64,000 bases of DNA from Pegea sp. RAD2-039 (GCA_034620365.1 JAQGEQ010000081.1:496001-560000), one strand, 5' to 3'; shown: positions 35,043 through 49,379, counted from the stretch's first letter. A program made the numbers and translations. Notes: generated by a model not told the origin, from the letters alone.

Positions 35043-35689
35043 TGTCGAATGACAAAACTTTTTAATAGTACAAATTATATCAGAACTTTGTTCTTAAACA
35101 AACAAATCAAGCAAAAATTTTGTTAAAATTGTAGAATTATTGTAACTTGTATAATTTATCTGTGATAGAACTATTTATTTCTGTTTGTTAATTAATCGCT
35201 AATTCAATACCTTAATAACTTTGAAATCTGATTTCTTAAATTCAAAGAAAAGTCAAAGATTGAAAAATTGTTTATCGAGCGTGGTTTCAAAAGCATTATC
35301 TTAAAAATTCTTTTAAAAATTCAAGAACAGCATTTTTTTTTCCATAAGTTTTATATAAGTTGAAAAAATAAACAAAAACAACTAGCGAAAGAAAGACAAT
35401 TTAGAAAGACAAGCACCAGACAACAAGTACAAAAAGACAATTCCTTCACTTTTACCAATTACTAATCTCGTTAGAAGCGACTTTATTAATATTGAATTAT
35501 CAAAAACACCAACAAACTGTTGAATAGATAGCTTTTAATTCTACTGAAATGATCAGCTTTTAAAAAATAATGAAACAAGATTTGGTAGCTTTGATGTCAA
35601 TTGAAAAAATTCAGGCCTTGGAAAGCGACTTCAATAATAATTGAAAATCATCAAAACCACCAATTTATAGAAAAATATGCTTTTAAATT

Positions 35690-35833
35690 CAACTGAATGT
35701 ATCAGTTTCTAAATGAATTCGTTAACACAGAAAGAAATCAGATTATATCACTTGAGAAACATAATCTTATATATAAACCTATTTTAGTCTCATATTTGCG
35801 GGTTAAAACAGCAAAAAGTGAAGTTCTTAAAAA
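35690..35833 (+). repeat. Repeat block A10
   Basis: The core is at 35767-35804. It is the duplicate of A2, with a private change to TTTGCGGGTT. Confidence 0.7.
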
Positions 35834-37135
35834 AAAAACATTTAAAAAAAAACTTGTTATTAATTCGCATTTATTTTTTTAGACTCAAATATAGTTTTTG
35901 ATGTATACTTAAAAAAAGAGAAACTGTAATTTCTTAGTAAATGTTGTATGTAAAAAGTAATATTTGTTTCCTATAAAAAAGTTTGAAAAGAATGTATTTG
36001 TTAAAGAGAAGTAAATGTAATGAAGTAGTTCTTGTCTTATTAGAGTTGAAATTAGATGTTGAGTAGTAAATTCACTTTTAACGAGTAAGTTTATGGGGTG
36101 AGCTCACATTACATCGCAAGGGATGTAGCTGGTAAAGCATTTCATTGTTTAAATATGTATAAAATGAAATAGCATAACAGTTTAAGGATTTTCTTTAAGT
36201 AAATTTAATTTTTCAAAATTATTTAATACTTACTATTTATAAAAACACATTTTCAATTAGCTTCACTAGGATTTGCATATTTATGATAGCATAAACGATC
36301 AAAATAATTTTACGGCGCAATAGCTGTAAACTTTGCTAATTTCATCAGTAACTTTAATTAAATTTAAAATGTACAAGTGTTCAGCAAAAATATCATATTT
36401 TTACACGTTAAAAAATAAAAGAAAGTGGAAATTATCCAAGGGTATTGAGTTCTGAATAGATGATTATTAACGAATTCAATTTTTTGCCCGTTTACACCAC
36501 AAACACTAGAATATAAGAAGCTTTTATATTATAATAAACTGAAACAAAGCTCCATTTCAAATGAAGGAATATATTTAAACTAATTTGGAGTTGAATAAAT
36601 TTCAACAAACTTCAATCAATATTAACAAGGTGAAATATAGTCTTAATGCCATATTTAACATTTAGATTTCTAAAACACCATTTTTGATATAACTTCTCGA
36701 TTATAATTTATTATTGAATAACATTTTGAAATCTATTTTTTATCCAAGTATACATAAAAGCAAATTGCAATTTCGATTAAGCAATAAAACAATTTAAACA
36801 AAAAATATAGAATTATCTAGAAAAACTAGCAAACAAACTTTTTAAAGTACTGATGATAATATTTAGAATATTTTATTGTGTAAACATCTTTGAGGGCAGG
36901 TAACACTTCCCCTTAATAATATACTTTAGTTATACCTTACTAACAAAAGCACATACTTTTTGAAGTTACTTACTTTGTAATAATCGATCTTTTCATAGTT
37001 GAAAGAAATGCTAAAATATCAAATATTGATTGACAAACGCGGTGTTAAAAGCATTTTCTTAAAATTATTTAAAATTCAAGTGATATAATTGAAAATCATC
37101 CAAACCAATAATCTATACAACTGTGTATTTTCATT

Positions 37136-37270
37136 GTTAACTGAATATATCAGTTTCCAAATAGGCCTGTCACAGTATAAATTGTCTGTCAACTGGAAAC
37201 GATAACCTGATAAATAAGCCTGTTTTAGTTTCATATTTGTGGGTCGGAACAGAAAAAAAGTAAGGGCCAT
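37136..37270 (+). repeat. Repeat block A11
   Basis: The core is at 37208-37245, duplicate of A3. The TATA part is disrupted to TGATAAATAAG and the end to TGTGGGTCGG. Confidence 0.65.
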
Positions 37271-38154
37271 AAAAACCAAACAGAAAAATTTAATTTCTTA
37301 ATTATTTGTCGTGTTTTTTTTAATTATAAGGTTTTACCACTTAACACTACAAACAGTAGATTATACAAAGCTTTTATATAATTAGATGCTGAGTACACAA
37401 GAATTAGAACAAAATTCACAGACGAGTGTTGGCCTACATCTTGGGTTAATTTGAAGTTGAATGAAATTCATACTCCTCTATAGATATTAACAAGCAGTGT
37501 ATCAAGTACTACTTTTTATCTTGCACTCGATTCCCTTATATAATGTTCAAACGCAAAAATTTTGAAATGTATTCAACCTTTATATTATTACGTTTAAAGA
37601 AAGATATAGCTTAAACGACTTTTCAAAGCTTAGGTTAACTCTCATTAGGCTTTTTGAAACAAAAAATCGATTTTGTAATAGTATATAGACATAAGAATTT
37701 AAATACAAATTAACAACTTAATGTGTGTTTTGGATTAAGAGTAGCTTATTTAATTCTTGTGAATCTCGAAATTTGATAATTTTTTTATTCTACTTTTAAA
37801 AACAGTTATCAAAATAAATAGATTTATTATAAATACATAATCTTCCTCATTCTAAAGAAAAGGAATTCGACATCAATTTCATGTTAACAAATTTAGCTGC
37901 TGTAGAAATTGAAATATTAATAAATATATTATTAGAAAACATTTTAAATAAAAATTTTTACTTCTATGTTCGGAATGACAAAACATTTAAGAAGTTTAGA
38001 AGTTTTCTTTGAACTCAAAATTTGTTTAAATACTTTTCTGATTTTTCAAAATTTATTTTATCCTTCTTGACTTAGGTAGAACTGGCTTTTCTCAGATGCC
38101 AATACGAAGTTATTTTTGAAAAAGTTTTATTTTGAAACTGACTACTTGTATAAA

Positions 38155-38768
38155 TTCTATGGTGTATAAATATGGTGATATCAGAAAAATCGAATCTGTT
38201 CAGGCAAAATTTACGAGATTGGTTTGCAGGAAACTTAATATCAAATACGAGAGTTATAAGCATCGTCTTAGCTTCTTCAATCTAGATACTTTGGAAATCC
38301 GAAGAATTAAATAAGACCTTATTCTGATTTTTAAAATTATTCACAACCTAATTGATCTTCAGTTTGATGACTTTTTCTCCATTAGTCCCTCCCTCAAGTT
38401 ATATCAAATTAGAAGACATAAATTACATCTTAATAAGCCCACTCCACCAGCAACGTTAAGCAGATTAAGTTTTTTTCTCATACCGCACAATCAGTACATG
38501 GAACAATCTGCCATCAGAGATTGTCATGTCAAAATCACTTATGCTGTTCAAGAAAAAGCTGAATTGTTATAATATCGCCAACATTGCCATTTCTAAATTG
38601 TGAATTTTTCTCTTTTAAAATACTATGATTCTGTGCAATTCTTCATTGTCATATACTTTTTCGTTTACACGTCAAATAGATCTAATTTGTGAGAATGTGT
38701 GTTAGCGAGAGGTGCTCTCTTTATGCACCCTCCTTCACATTTATTGTAATAAATAAATAAATAAATTT
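38155..38768 (+). mobile_element. 5'-truncated CR1/L2-like LINE, copy II
   Basis: The same insertion as 7885-8495, carried here by the segmental duplication. The frame is broken twice: a C-to-A change gives TAA at 38312-38314, where copy I reads TAC. An extra T in the run near 38470-38477 shifts the frame before the TWNNLPSEIV part. The tail of AAAT repeats is intact. Copy I keeps an open frame, so these lesions arose after the duplication. Confidence 0.85.
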
Positions 38769-39910
38769 GGTATTTTGTTTAACAGTTCTGCTTGACTAAC
38801 TTTATACAATAGTATTTAAATTATAATTGAAAACTGTTCAGCTTCAGTAAGAATGTATAGAAAAGTAAAATAATAAGTAAAAGATGCAACTAAGTTGCAG
38901 CACTTCAAAAAATCAACAGCAAATTATTTAAATAAGTGATAATCATTTAAACAGAGATAGAAATTTAATTTCAATAACAGACCTTTTATAATGCTTCACT
39001 AGCAAAAAGATTATTTACCATAAATGCACTCGTAACAATTAACGGGTTTAAAAAACTAATCTTTCTGACGTTGATATGCAGATTGCATTAAATCTTAAAT
39101 CTTATGTATGAAGTGGTTTCAATCCTAAGTTTGTGATGTTGAACAACAACAATTTTATATAAATTTTAAGTTGAAACTTATTCAACCTCAAAATAATAAA
39201 AAACAATAACATAAACAATAACACCCAAATATCAGGTAAAACTTCGTTATACTCAGGTTATATTTTATTGCATTTTAATCTAAGGTTTCTAAGTTAAAAT
39301 TTTAAAATGTTTACTTTCTGCAAAATTTGGTAAATTTTTAAAATTATGCAATTTTTGCTTGATTTTATTATTAAAAAATTCCTTATTTTCTTACTACAGT
39401 CTTACTAATTTTATGTTTTAGTTGCAATGTGAAATTAAAAAATAAAATTTCTATAAATTTAACTTGTTATTAAAGCAACCAACTTTGTATATTTAATCTT
39501 ATCATAGTCTAAAAAAACAAAATATCAAAAAGATATGTTGACTAAGTAGAAATAGCTCTTTTAAGCAATACAGAAATTACAATACATGACAAAAGTCTCC
39601 TTTTAAGTAGTGTGTATATTGAAAAAATAAATAAAAACAACCACCAAAAGAAGGACAACTAAAAAAGAACAGCACTAGACAACAACAATATTTATGTTTA
39701 AAAGTAATTTTACCCAAAATGTCATATACAATTGCATATAAGTTTAAATGAATTTGAATTTTAAAGAAAATAAAATGCATGATAAACAATAAAATATAAA
39801 AATAAATACTATCTACAGTCTCTACTTCTTCACACAAATTTTTTACGAAACAAATTATTGTCAACTTTATTTTTATTATTATTAGACTTTGTATAAATTT
39901 ATTATCTTTG

Positions 39911-40053
39911 TAAACTGAATATATCAGTCTCAAAATTTGAAACGGAAGATGGGAAACTTAAATCGACCTGTCAACTGGTAGAGCTAACCTTATAAATAAG
40001 GCTGTTTTAGTCTCAAAATTGTGGGTTGAAACAGAAAAAAGTAAAAGTCATGA
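39911..40053 (+). repeat. Repeat block A12
   Basis: The core is at 39990-40027, duplicate of A5. It is closer to consensus, reading CAAAATTGTGGGTT. Confidence 0.7.
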
Positions 40054-40118
40054 AAATAAAGATTTAAAAATAATTCTCTTTATTTATTTGTATTATTATT
40101 TAATATTGAATTAAAGTT

Positions 40119-41010
40119 TTAAAGATTTTTCAGAATAAGAAATTGAATAAGATAAATTAAAATGCCAACAGCGACAGCTGGCGGATGTTGTGAATTACAA
40201 ATAAATTGTTTGATTATAAAGAAATAAATTAAAATAAGCCAAATACAAACAACTTGTTTGCTTAAAATTATTATGTTGACTTTATTCAGTAAAATATTTA
40301 TGAGGTTAACGCAAATGAAAGTTGATTTTGCTAAAAGCAGAAAATATATGTTTTTAACTTTAATTTTTCTTTCACTTAATATCAAAATAAAAAATATAAT
40401 TGATTGATGATTAAAGAACATAAATTCTTGATTCTCAATTTCTGGATTATATTTTTTACTAACAAAAAAGAAAAATATTTTATATCTCATTTATAGTGCA
40501 TTTGTTGAATTATCTACAAAAGGTACACTTTAAAGGTAAACAATATATTTTGTAAAACTGTTTTTGTTTCATTTCAACACAAAAATATGAGTAATGGAAA
40601 TAATTGATAAAAAATTTACATTTATAGCTGTTATCTATTTTGACTTATCTAGCTTTTTGATTGAGAAATGATTTGCATATTTCATGGAAAATGATCTAAA
40701 AAGTAACAGTTTTCTCGTAAGTTATTTCTTATATCAAAATTAAAAACCTGACGCAAATCATTAATAACAGAAGTTGCTCATGACAAACACAATGATATTA
40801 GTAATTTGTTTTTAATACTTTATGAAACTTATAAATCTATATTTTTGAATTGGAACGCAAAAGTAAGATTTAATTTATATGTCAATGAAACCATTGTTAG
40901 TTAAACAGTCAAAAATTAAATCTCTAAGAGCTAAGTGCCACAGTTTCATAACAAATTGTACTTAAACAAATATTATTGTTTTGAAATGATTTTGCAGAAT
41001 AATTGTTCTG
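40119..41010 (+). repeat. Block C11 with D-like sequence
   Basis: The C core CAGCGACAGCTGGCGGATG is at 40165-40192. The whole stretch matches 44155-45060 and, in its first part, 20930-21160. A 123-codon minus frame (40119-40490) is low in complexity and not kept in the 44-kb copy, so it is not called. Confidence 0.6.
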
Positions 41011-41424
41011 ATCGACAATAATTTAGATGTAGCAGTTGATCAAAATGTAAATCTTATTTAAATAAAGACTTCAACTTAAAATTTCTAAAATTTTTTTGGA
41101 AAATAATTTTCAAACTTTTATTTTTAGAAAACATTAGATTGTTTATAAATATAGATAAAATAAATAAATTTGCTTAAAAACTCTGTTAAAATATTTTTCG
41201 ACTAAATAACAAATATTTTTTTAGGATCACAGAGAATCTAATACTACCATAAATTCCCATTTCTTGCTTCATGTATGTATAAAGATGAACAAATACAACC
41301 ACCAGAAAATAAAATTTTCGGACATTTTTTACACTCACAGTACTTGTTACCCTAATTAGAAACCGGCTTTAATAATAAATGATAATCAATAAAATCAACA
41401 ATCTGTCGATATCTGTGTTTTAAC
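41011..41424 (+). repeat. Repeat block M
   Basis: Landmarks are GATCGACAATAATTTAG, TTTTTCGACTAAATAA and CACTCACAGTACTTGTTA. Copies are at 43220-43718, 45060-45522 and 59175-59680, each directly before A. A related copy near 3330-3540 is interrupted by the tRNA-like sequence. Confidence 0.6.
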
Positions 41425-41550
41425 TTCAACTGAGTATATCAGTTTCAAAATGTTAGGTTTAACAGAAGAGCTTCCTAAAACTAGTCTAGATGGAAAGAAA
41501 TTGACCTAATAAATAAGCTAGTTTTACTTTCATATTTGTGGGTTCATACT
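41425..41550 (+). repeat. Repeat block A13
   Basis: The core is at 41507-41544: TAATAAATAAGC and TTTTACTTTCA. Sequence after GGTT leaves the A pattern early. Confidence 0.65.
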
Positions 41551-43718
41551 ACTGTCTGGATACTTGTATTTATGAAGATTTCGTCAAATTTCAAAGCTTA
41601 TATATAAAGTGGTATCATCTTAATCTTATGTAATCTTATGTTTCTAGTGCTCAAAAAAGTAGCTTAAAATCTTTATTAAGTAATTTTTAAATGACAATAA
41701 GAAAACTTTTCAAAGCATTTTCAATAATGACACTGATAAAAACTTTTCTTATATATTTCTATGTATTTGATGTTTATATTGTTCAAATTGTATAATTAGC
41801 AAACTTTATTTATTAAATTAATATTCTAATAAGTTTACACTTTCAGTAAATTATGTTGAAAATATTTTCTATTTCTCGCAGTTCAGAAAAAATATTCAGT
41901 AAAAAATTTTAGAATAAAAACAAAATAATATGATATTTTAATAATATAGATCCTTAATAACTTCAAGTGTTTTTTGCTTGATATGTTCGCTTATGAATCT
42001 ACTCTCATTAGAAACACAGTTTGAATAAATCATAAGTTGGAACTTTTTCAACCTTAAAATAATAATAAACAAATTAAATCATGCCACCCAAATATCTAGT
42101 AAAAATTCGTTATACTCATATTATATATTATTGCATTTTAATCTAGGGTTTGTGAGTTGAAATTTTAAATCATGTAAAATATAAATTATTTCTGATTGAT
42201 GCTAAGCGACATTTTTAATTAAAATTTCTTGGTTAAATCTCTAGATAAAAAAGAAGAGCACTAAAAAATATGAAATTAACTTTTTTCAACAATTTTCCAA
42301 TTCAAGTTGTTATCAATTTCTATATTATAATTTTTCTAGCTAAAATCAAATAACTTTGCAACATCTAGTGCATTTTTTAGATTATAAGAAATTAAACTTT
42401 GATGGTATATTATAAAACTTCTAATTCTTTTTTTGAGATTTCTTAATCCGAAGTTTTTCTAACTGATGAAAAGTATTGAGTTTAAAATTGACACGTATAA
42501 CTGTTATTTTGACTTTTATAGCGTTTTAAATGAGAAAACGATTTATTCATCATGGAAACTGATTTAAAAGATAAACTTTTACTTCGTATTGATTAATTAT
42601 GTTTAATTGATGAACAATTTTGACACACAAAAATCACTAATAACAGAACTTGTTCATGACAATTGTAATAGCATTAATAATTTGTTTTAGATACTTTATT
42701 AAACTTTGTTAAAGTATATCTTTGGCTTGTAATTCATTAATAAGCTTTAATTCATTTGTCAGTAATAAGATTATCAGTACAAAAGTAAGCGGTTAAACAG
42801 TGTAAAATCAATTCTATAGGAGCTAAGTGCTACAGTCACATCGAATCGTAACTACAAGAATTGTTCGTTCTAAAATAGCTTTTCAGATTGAGAAAAAAAA
42901 AATTTAAAATAAAGTACCAACAGCGACAGCTAGCGACTGTTGTGATTTAGAGATAACTTGTTTAATTTTTAGAAACAAGATAAATTAAACTAAACCCAAA
43001 ACAAAAGCAAACAACTCTTATGGTTTTGTTATTATCGAACATTTGTAAAGATAATCAAATCAAGTAAAGATGTTAAATAATTTTCTAATAGATTTTGTTA
43101 CATTAAAACAATTAAACAAGTTTTCCACGAAAAGTAAACTTCGCTAATTTCTTCAATAAGAAGTTTTAAAAATTAAAATGCACACATACTCAGCAAAAAT
43201 TATATTTTATAAAAGTTAAAAAGTTATAAATAGTCGTTAATCTAAATGTACTCATTAATTAAAATGTAAATCATATTTAAATAGAAACTTCAAACCAATA
43301 TTTATCAAATTTTTATATATTCTGCATTATTTAAATTTATTTAGCATAAATTACAGCAGAATTTATTTCTGATTCAAAATTCATTTCTGGAACAGAGTTT
43401 TTAAACTTTCATTTCTAAAAATAATTATATTGTTTATAAATATAGATAAAATAAATGAAATTGCTTAAATATTCTGTTGAAATGTTTTTCGACTAAATAA
43501 AAATTATATTTTATAAGGATCACAAAGAATCTAATAACAAAATAAAATCTGATCTCTTGCTACATGTATGTAAAAAGATGAACAAATACAACCACCAGAA
43601 AATAAAATATTCGGAGATTTTTTACACTCACAGTACTTGTTAACCTAATTAGAAACCGGCTTTAACAATAATTGATAATCAACAAAATCAACAATCTGTA
43701 GAATGACTGTGTTTTAAC
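41551..43718 (+). repeat. Blocks P/H, D, C12 and M
   Basis: The P end and H run from about 41580 to 42170, D from 42170 to 42650, the C core at 42918-42944, and M from 43220. At C12, CAACAG (42918-42923) and CTGTTG (42937-42942) form a 6-bp stem around a 13-base loop. No gene is seen. Confidence 0.6.
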
Positions 43719-43870
43719 TTCAACTGAATATATCAGTTTCAAAATGTTAGAATAATGACAAGAATTATCTAAGACTTGTATATATGAAAGATACTTACAA
43801 ATTAATACTTGAAAGATACCTTATAAATAAGCCAGTTTTAGTCTAATATTTGTGGGTTGAAACAGAAAAT
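43719..43870 (+). repeat. Repeat block A14
   Basis: The core is at 43821-43858. It is consensus-like except that the initiator-like part reads GTCTAATATT. Confidence 0.7.
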
Positions 43871-45522
43871 TATGCAGTTTTTTACTGATTTCAAAAATAT
43901 TATTAGATTTAAATCTTTGATGGTAGTTTTCAAAGGTTTTCCATAGAATATAATGTTTCTGGTTTTTGTTTTTAGTATAAACATTTGCTTTGATAAATTA
44001 TAGAAATCTACGTTTGTTTTACATAAGTAAACAACTATTAATCGCAAAGAAAATTATAAATAATTTTTTTGTAAAAAATTATTGAGCAATATTTCATAAA
44101 GCTGTTAAAATATTTTAAAGTTTGAAAAATCAAAAACTTTTGTTTGTTTTGACTTTGATTTTTCAGAATAAGAAATTAAATAAAAAAAAAGATAAAATAA
44201 AATGCCAATAGCGACAGCTGGTGGATGTTGTGAATTAGAAATAATTTGTTTGATATTATAGAAATAAAATAAATTAAACTAAGCCAAAGAAAAATAACTC
44301 GATTAATTAAAATTGTTATGTTGACTTATTTCAGTATAATAATTACGGGGTTAACGCAATTGAAAGTTAATTCCGATAAAAGCAGAAAATATATGTTTTT
44401 AACTTTAATTTTTGTTCATTTAATATCAAAATAAAAAATATATTTGATTGATGATTGAAGAAAAAAAATTATTGATTCTCAATTTTTGGAATATAGTTTT
44501 TACTAGCAAAACTCAAATATGTTTTTATATCTCATTTATAATGCATTTGTTGAATTATCTACGAAAGGTACATTTTAAAGGTCAACAATATATTTCGTAA
44601 AACTGTTTTTGTTCTATTTCAACACAAAAATTTGTTTTTAGTTATGGAAATAATTGATCAAAAATTGACATTTATAGCTGTTATCTATTTTGACTTATCT
44701 AGCTTCTTGGATGAGAAATGATTCGCATAATTCATAGAAAGTGATCTAAAAAGTAAACGTTTTCTTGTAAATTATATCTTATGTTAAAATAAAACAATTG
44801 ACGCAAATCATTAATAACAGAAGTTGCTCATGACAAACACAATGATATTAGTAATTTATTTTTAATACTTTATTAAAATTATAAATCTATTTTTTTGAAT
44901 TAGAATACATTAATAAGATATAATTTATATGTCAATGATACCATTGTCAGTTAAACAGTCTAAGTTCAAATCTCTAAGAGCTAAGTGTCATAGTTTAATA
45001 ACAAATTGTACTTAGAAAAATATTATTGTTTTGAAATGATTTTTCAGAATAATTGTTCTTATCGACAATACTTTAGATTTAGCCGTTAACCAAAATGTAA
45101 ATCTTATTTAAATAGAAACTTCAACCAATTATTTATAAAATTTTTGTATATTCTGCATTATTTAAATTTATTTAGCATAAATTACAGCGAAATTTATTTA
45201 TGATCCAAAATTCACTTCTTGAAAACAATTTTTAAACTTTTACTTTTGTAAAAAATAGATTATGTATACATAAAATAAATAAATTTGATTAAAATTCTTT
45301 TAAAGTGTTTTTCAACTAAATAAAAAATATATTCTATAAAGATCACGAAGAATCTAATATTATCATAAAATCTGATCTCTTGCTTCATGTATGTTAAAAA
45401 GATTAACAAATACAACCAACAGAAAAAAATTATTCGGACATTTTTAAACTCAAAGTACTTGTTAACATAATTAGAAACCGTCTTTAATAGTATTGATAAT
45501 CAACAAAGTCTGTGTTTTTAAA
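43871..45522 (+). repeat. Blocks J, C13 and M
   Basis: J follows A14 directly (43871-44110), then C13 with its core at 44205-44232 and D-like sequence to 45060, then M to A15. The 69-codon minus frame at 43838-44047 spans an A/J border and is not called. Confidence 0.6.
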
Positions 45523-45668
45523 TTCAACTGAATATATCAGTTTCAAAATTGTTAAAAACAAGACAAGAATATTCTGAGACTTGTATATATAAAAGTAATT
45601 AACCTTATAAATAAGCCAGTTTTAGTCTCATATTTGTGGGTTGAAACAGAAAAAAGTAATGTTCTTGA
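45523..45668 (+). repeat. Repeat block A15
   Basis: The core is at 45605-45642. It matches my consensus at every position: TTATAAATAAGCC, TTTTAGTCTCA and TTTGTGGGTT. Confidence 0.75.
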
Positions 45669-48512
45669 AAACAAGTTCTTATAAATAAAGTTTCTCAATT
45701 AGTTAAAGAGAAGTAAGTGTAATGAAGTACTTCTTGTCTTATTAAAGTTGAAACTAGATGTGAAGTAGTAACTTCAATTTTAACGAGTTGATTGATGGGG
45801 TGAGCCTATATTACATTGCATGGGATGCAGATAGTAAAGCATTTCATTGTTTAAATAACTGTACGATGAAATTGAGTAAGAGTTTGGAGAATTTTTTTGT
45901 AGAAACATAATTTGTTAAAATTATGTACTATTTACTTTTCATAAAAAATCTTATTTCTGCTTTACTAGCATTAGCGATATTATTATTAAAAATTATACTT
46001 TCTAAAATTAAATCGTGAAATTTTATCAACTTTATCTGTTAAAACACAATACTATTAAGATTTTAGTTTGTCTCTAATATAACTAGAAAGCAAATTATAA
46101 ACTATATGATGAAACTGACATTTACCGTTTTTTAAAGACATGAAAAAAATAAAGTGAGTATACTAAACTTAATTTAACTCTAACAAAAAATAACGACATT
46201 AAAAATAACAAAAAACTTACAACTATTCCAAAAAATAGGAAAAAAATTGGTTTTCTTAGTTTGACTTTTCTTTAAATAATGTTATTTGAAAGTATTATTA
46301 TCTTAATCAAACAGCAATCAGTAGATTAACAAAACTAAAATTTCTCTGCTACAATTTCTTTTAAATGTTTATTTCGAAAATTTTCTAACAGAAGAAAGTA
46401 GAATAATATATTCTATATAGCAAATGTATTTAAATTAGTCATAATCATCTAAACTGTGATAGAAATTTCATTTCAGTAAAAATATTTTATTTATTTTCAC
46501 TAGCATTAATATTGTTTACCATAAAATCACCCGTAAGAATAAACGGGTTTCAAAATAGTAACACTCTTGATTTCTGCAATTATGCAGATTGTGTCAAATC
46601 TCAATGCTTATTTATAAAGTATTTTCAATCTTAAGTTTATGATGCTCAATAAAATAGCTTCCAAATTATATTAAGTAATTTTTAACTTAAATAAATTAAG
46701 TAAATGACAATAAGAAAACTTTCAAAGCATTTTTAAATATTCACACTAATCATTACATTTGTTATATATTTCTATGCATTTGGTGTTTATATTGTTAAAA
46801 TTGTATAATTTTTACACTCTATTTATTAAATTAATAATCAATTAAGTTTACACTTTCAGTAGTTTATGTTGAAAATATTTTCCATTTCTCCTAGTTCAGA
46901 AAAAAAATTTAGAATTAAAACGAATAATATAATATTTTAATAAAATAGATCCTTAACCACTCCTAGTGTTTGTAGCTTGATATGTTTGCTTAGGTTTCTA
47001 CTTTTATTAGAAAAACAATTTATATAATTTATAAGTTGAAAATTGTTCAACCTCAAAATAGTAATCAACGATAATATTAATAATAACACTCGAATATCAG
47101 GGAAAATTTGTTATACTCATGTTATATATTATTGCATTTTAATCTAAGGTTTGTGAGTTAACATTTTAAAATGTTTACTTTCTACAAACTTTGGTAAATC
47201 TTTAATTTTGAAATTATGCAATTTTTGCAAAATTTTATTATCCAGAAATTCCTTATTTTCTTACTACAGTCCTACTAATTTTATGTTTTAGTTGCATTGT
47301 GAAATTAAAAAAAAAAACTTTTCTATAAACTAAACTTGTTATTAAAGCAATTAAATTTGAAAAACTCTCTTGTTTGTTTTCGAATACAATTTTTTTATAA
47401 ATTTAATCTTGTCAAATAAGAACTTTCATTTTTTAAAAAATAACTTTTATCAATGACAAATTAATTATGTTTAAAAGTATCTATAGGAAAAATGTTTTTT
47501 AAAAATGCCAAAAAGTTTAATTCACTTTGAAATTTAAAGGAAACACAAAACGTGAAAAACAATAAAATATATAAATAAATTCTATCTGCCTTCTCTTTAC
47601 TTAATTGATTTGTTAATAGTAAATAGAGATTAAGATCTACAAAAAATTAATCTATTAGCGTTTGTTTTAGATTATAGGTAGCTTATTTGATATTGTGAAG
47701 CACACAATTTCGTAATTTTTGGACTTTACTTTTTTTTTAAATAAAATAAAATAATGAAATTTAATATAAATACATAATTAATTTTAAGTTAGTTAGTATA
47801 AGTGTTTAAAAATTAGAAATATTAAAAATATATTATTAGAAAACATTTCAAATAAAATTGCTTTTCTATGTTTAGGTAATCTACTATTTACAGACTTTAG
47901 TAAATTTATTTTTAGTTATAACGAATCATATAACAACTAAAATTTAAATAAATAAGAATGAATTTACTTTGTAAAGACTCTTCAAAATTTTTATTTGTAT
48001 TTTGATGTTAAAACAAATTTTCTCTGAAATATTTATAAAATAACCAAAACTTTCTCATTTTTATCCAAAAATATTTTGAATTATATTTTGTAATCAAATA
48101 TACTTAAAAGCAAATTGCAATTTCTATGAAAGTATATAAACATAAGATAAAAACAAGAAGTTTTTACTAGATTTATTTAGTTTAGATGAAATGTACTAAA
48201 CAATTAATACTTTAAAGCTAGTAGAAAGGTTTACAGTTATCAAAAAAATATTTCTAAAAAATGAAATATTGTTTTTATTTTAAATTTATCTTTCTTATTT
48301 TTTTTTGCTAACTGTGCTAAAACAGGAAAATTTAAAATCCAAATGGTATTTTATTTAAAAAAAAACGATTTTTTTTTAAATTTGTTAAGGATGTAATGAA
48401 GTAAAGGTCTGAAATTTAAAATTTACCAAAACCAACATGCTTTTAAAATATTATGCTCAAAGCATAAACTTAAAAAAAATTACCAATAGTTTGTAGAAAG
48501 TTGTGCTTTTAA
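45669..48512 (+). repeat. Longest collinear run F-Q-K-P-H-S-E
   Basis: Between A15 and A16 lies the fullest ordered set: F (to ~45990), Q and K (to ~46430), P (46430-46680, hairpin 46529-46548), lead-in and H (46680-47400), S (47400-47870), E (47870-48512). This is the best single reference for the block order. No gene is seen. Confidence 0.65.
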
Positions 48513-48645
48513 TTCAACTGAAATCAGTCTCCAAATCTAAAACTGGTTTAGGGCATCTTTGGTTAATCCACTTTACTTGCTGTTAGAAACCACCAAACAT
48601 TATAAACAGGCATGTTTTAGTTTCAAATTTGTTTCATGATTCAAA
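48513..48645 (+). repeat. Repeat block A16
   Basis: The core is at 48600-48638. It is the sister of A7, with ACATTATAAACAGG and no TGTGGGTT end. Confidence 0.6.
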
Positions 48646-49379
48646 GATAGTTCAAAATACAAATTGCAAACTCTTAATAGAAGTTTCATTTTTATGTTTT
48701 TTTTTAAATTAAAAACCAGGAAGAAATTCTTATAATTAGACTTTTTGTGATTAGATGCAACGTCATTAAAGCATTAAAAGTTAACAACTATCCCAAATTT
48801 ATTAGTTAAAAGTGTTTTGGATACTTTGAAAAGTGATGTTTGATTTTTTTTTTAATTTCATTTAAAATGTTTTTAATCTATATCAAATAATAATCCGTAG
48901 TTGAGCTCAACAAAATATTATCTGATACAAATTATTCTAAAGTTGTCTTCCAAAAGTATAGTAAAAGATTTAAAAAAAAATAGAAAGATCTAAAAGATAC
49001 AGAAAACGAATTATTTAATTGTATTGATGTTGTAATTAAAATATTTGAGTGTGTAAGCTCATTTTAGGGTAGGTTACATCTGATTATTACAAAAAGGGCT
49101 AACTCTGTGAAGTTAATAACTTTGGAAAAAATCAGAAAAAAATTCTCGTTTTAAAATACTTTTTCAGAATTAGAAATCAAACAAAAAAGTTAAAACAAAG
49201 TACAAACAGCGACAGCTGGCGGATGCTGTGATTTACATATAACTTGTTTGATTTTTAAGAAACAAAATAAATTAAACTAAACCTAAAAACAAACAACTCG
49301 CTTAGTTTTGTTATTACCGAACATTTGCATTGAGAATCAAATCAACTTAAGCTGCTAAATCGACATCTAGTATGTTTTG
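48646..49379 (+). repeat. Blocks L and C14
   Basis: L is at 48800-49120 and the C core at 49204-49230 (CAGCGACAGCTGGCGGATG). The stretch pairs with 15081-15780. The C block is cut off at about 49375. Confidence 0.6.

Larger units (their letters stand above)
34720..40118 (+). repeat. Large segmental duplication, copy II
   Basis: Partner of 3300-9838, about 97% similar by eye. It lacks the 1153 bases 6661-7813 of copy I, and with them one A block. The right end is at ATTAAAGTTTT (40118), after which unrelated C11-type sequence follows. No intact gene is present. Confidence 0.85.

Noticed and set aside
40119..40490. A 123-codon minus frame rich in Phe, Ile and Leu
   Set aside because: The composition is what AT-rich non-coding DNA gives, and the paralogous copy at 44155-44460 does not hold it.
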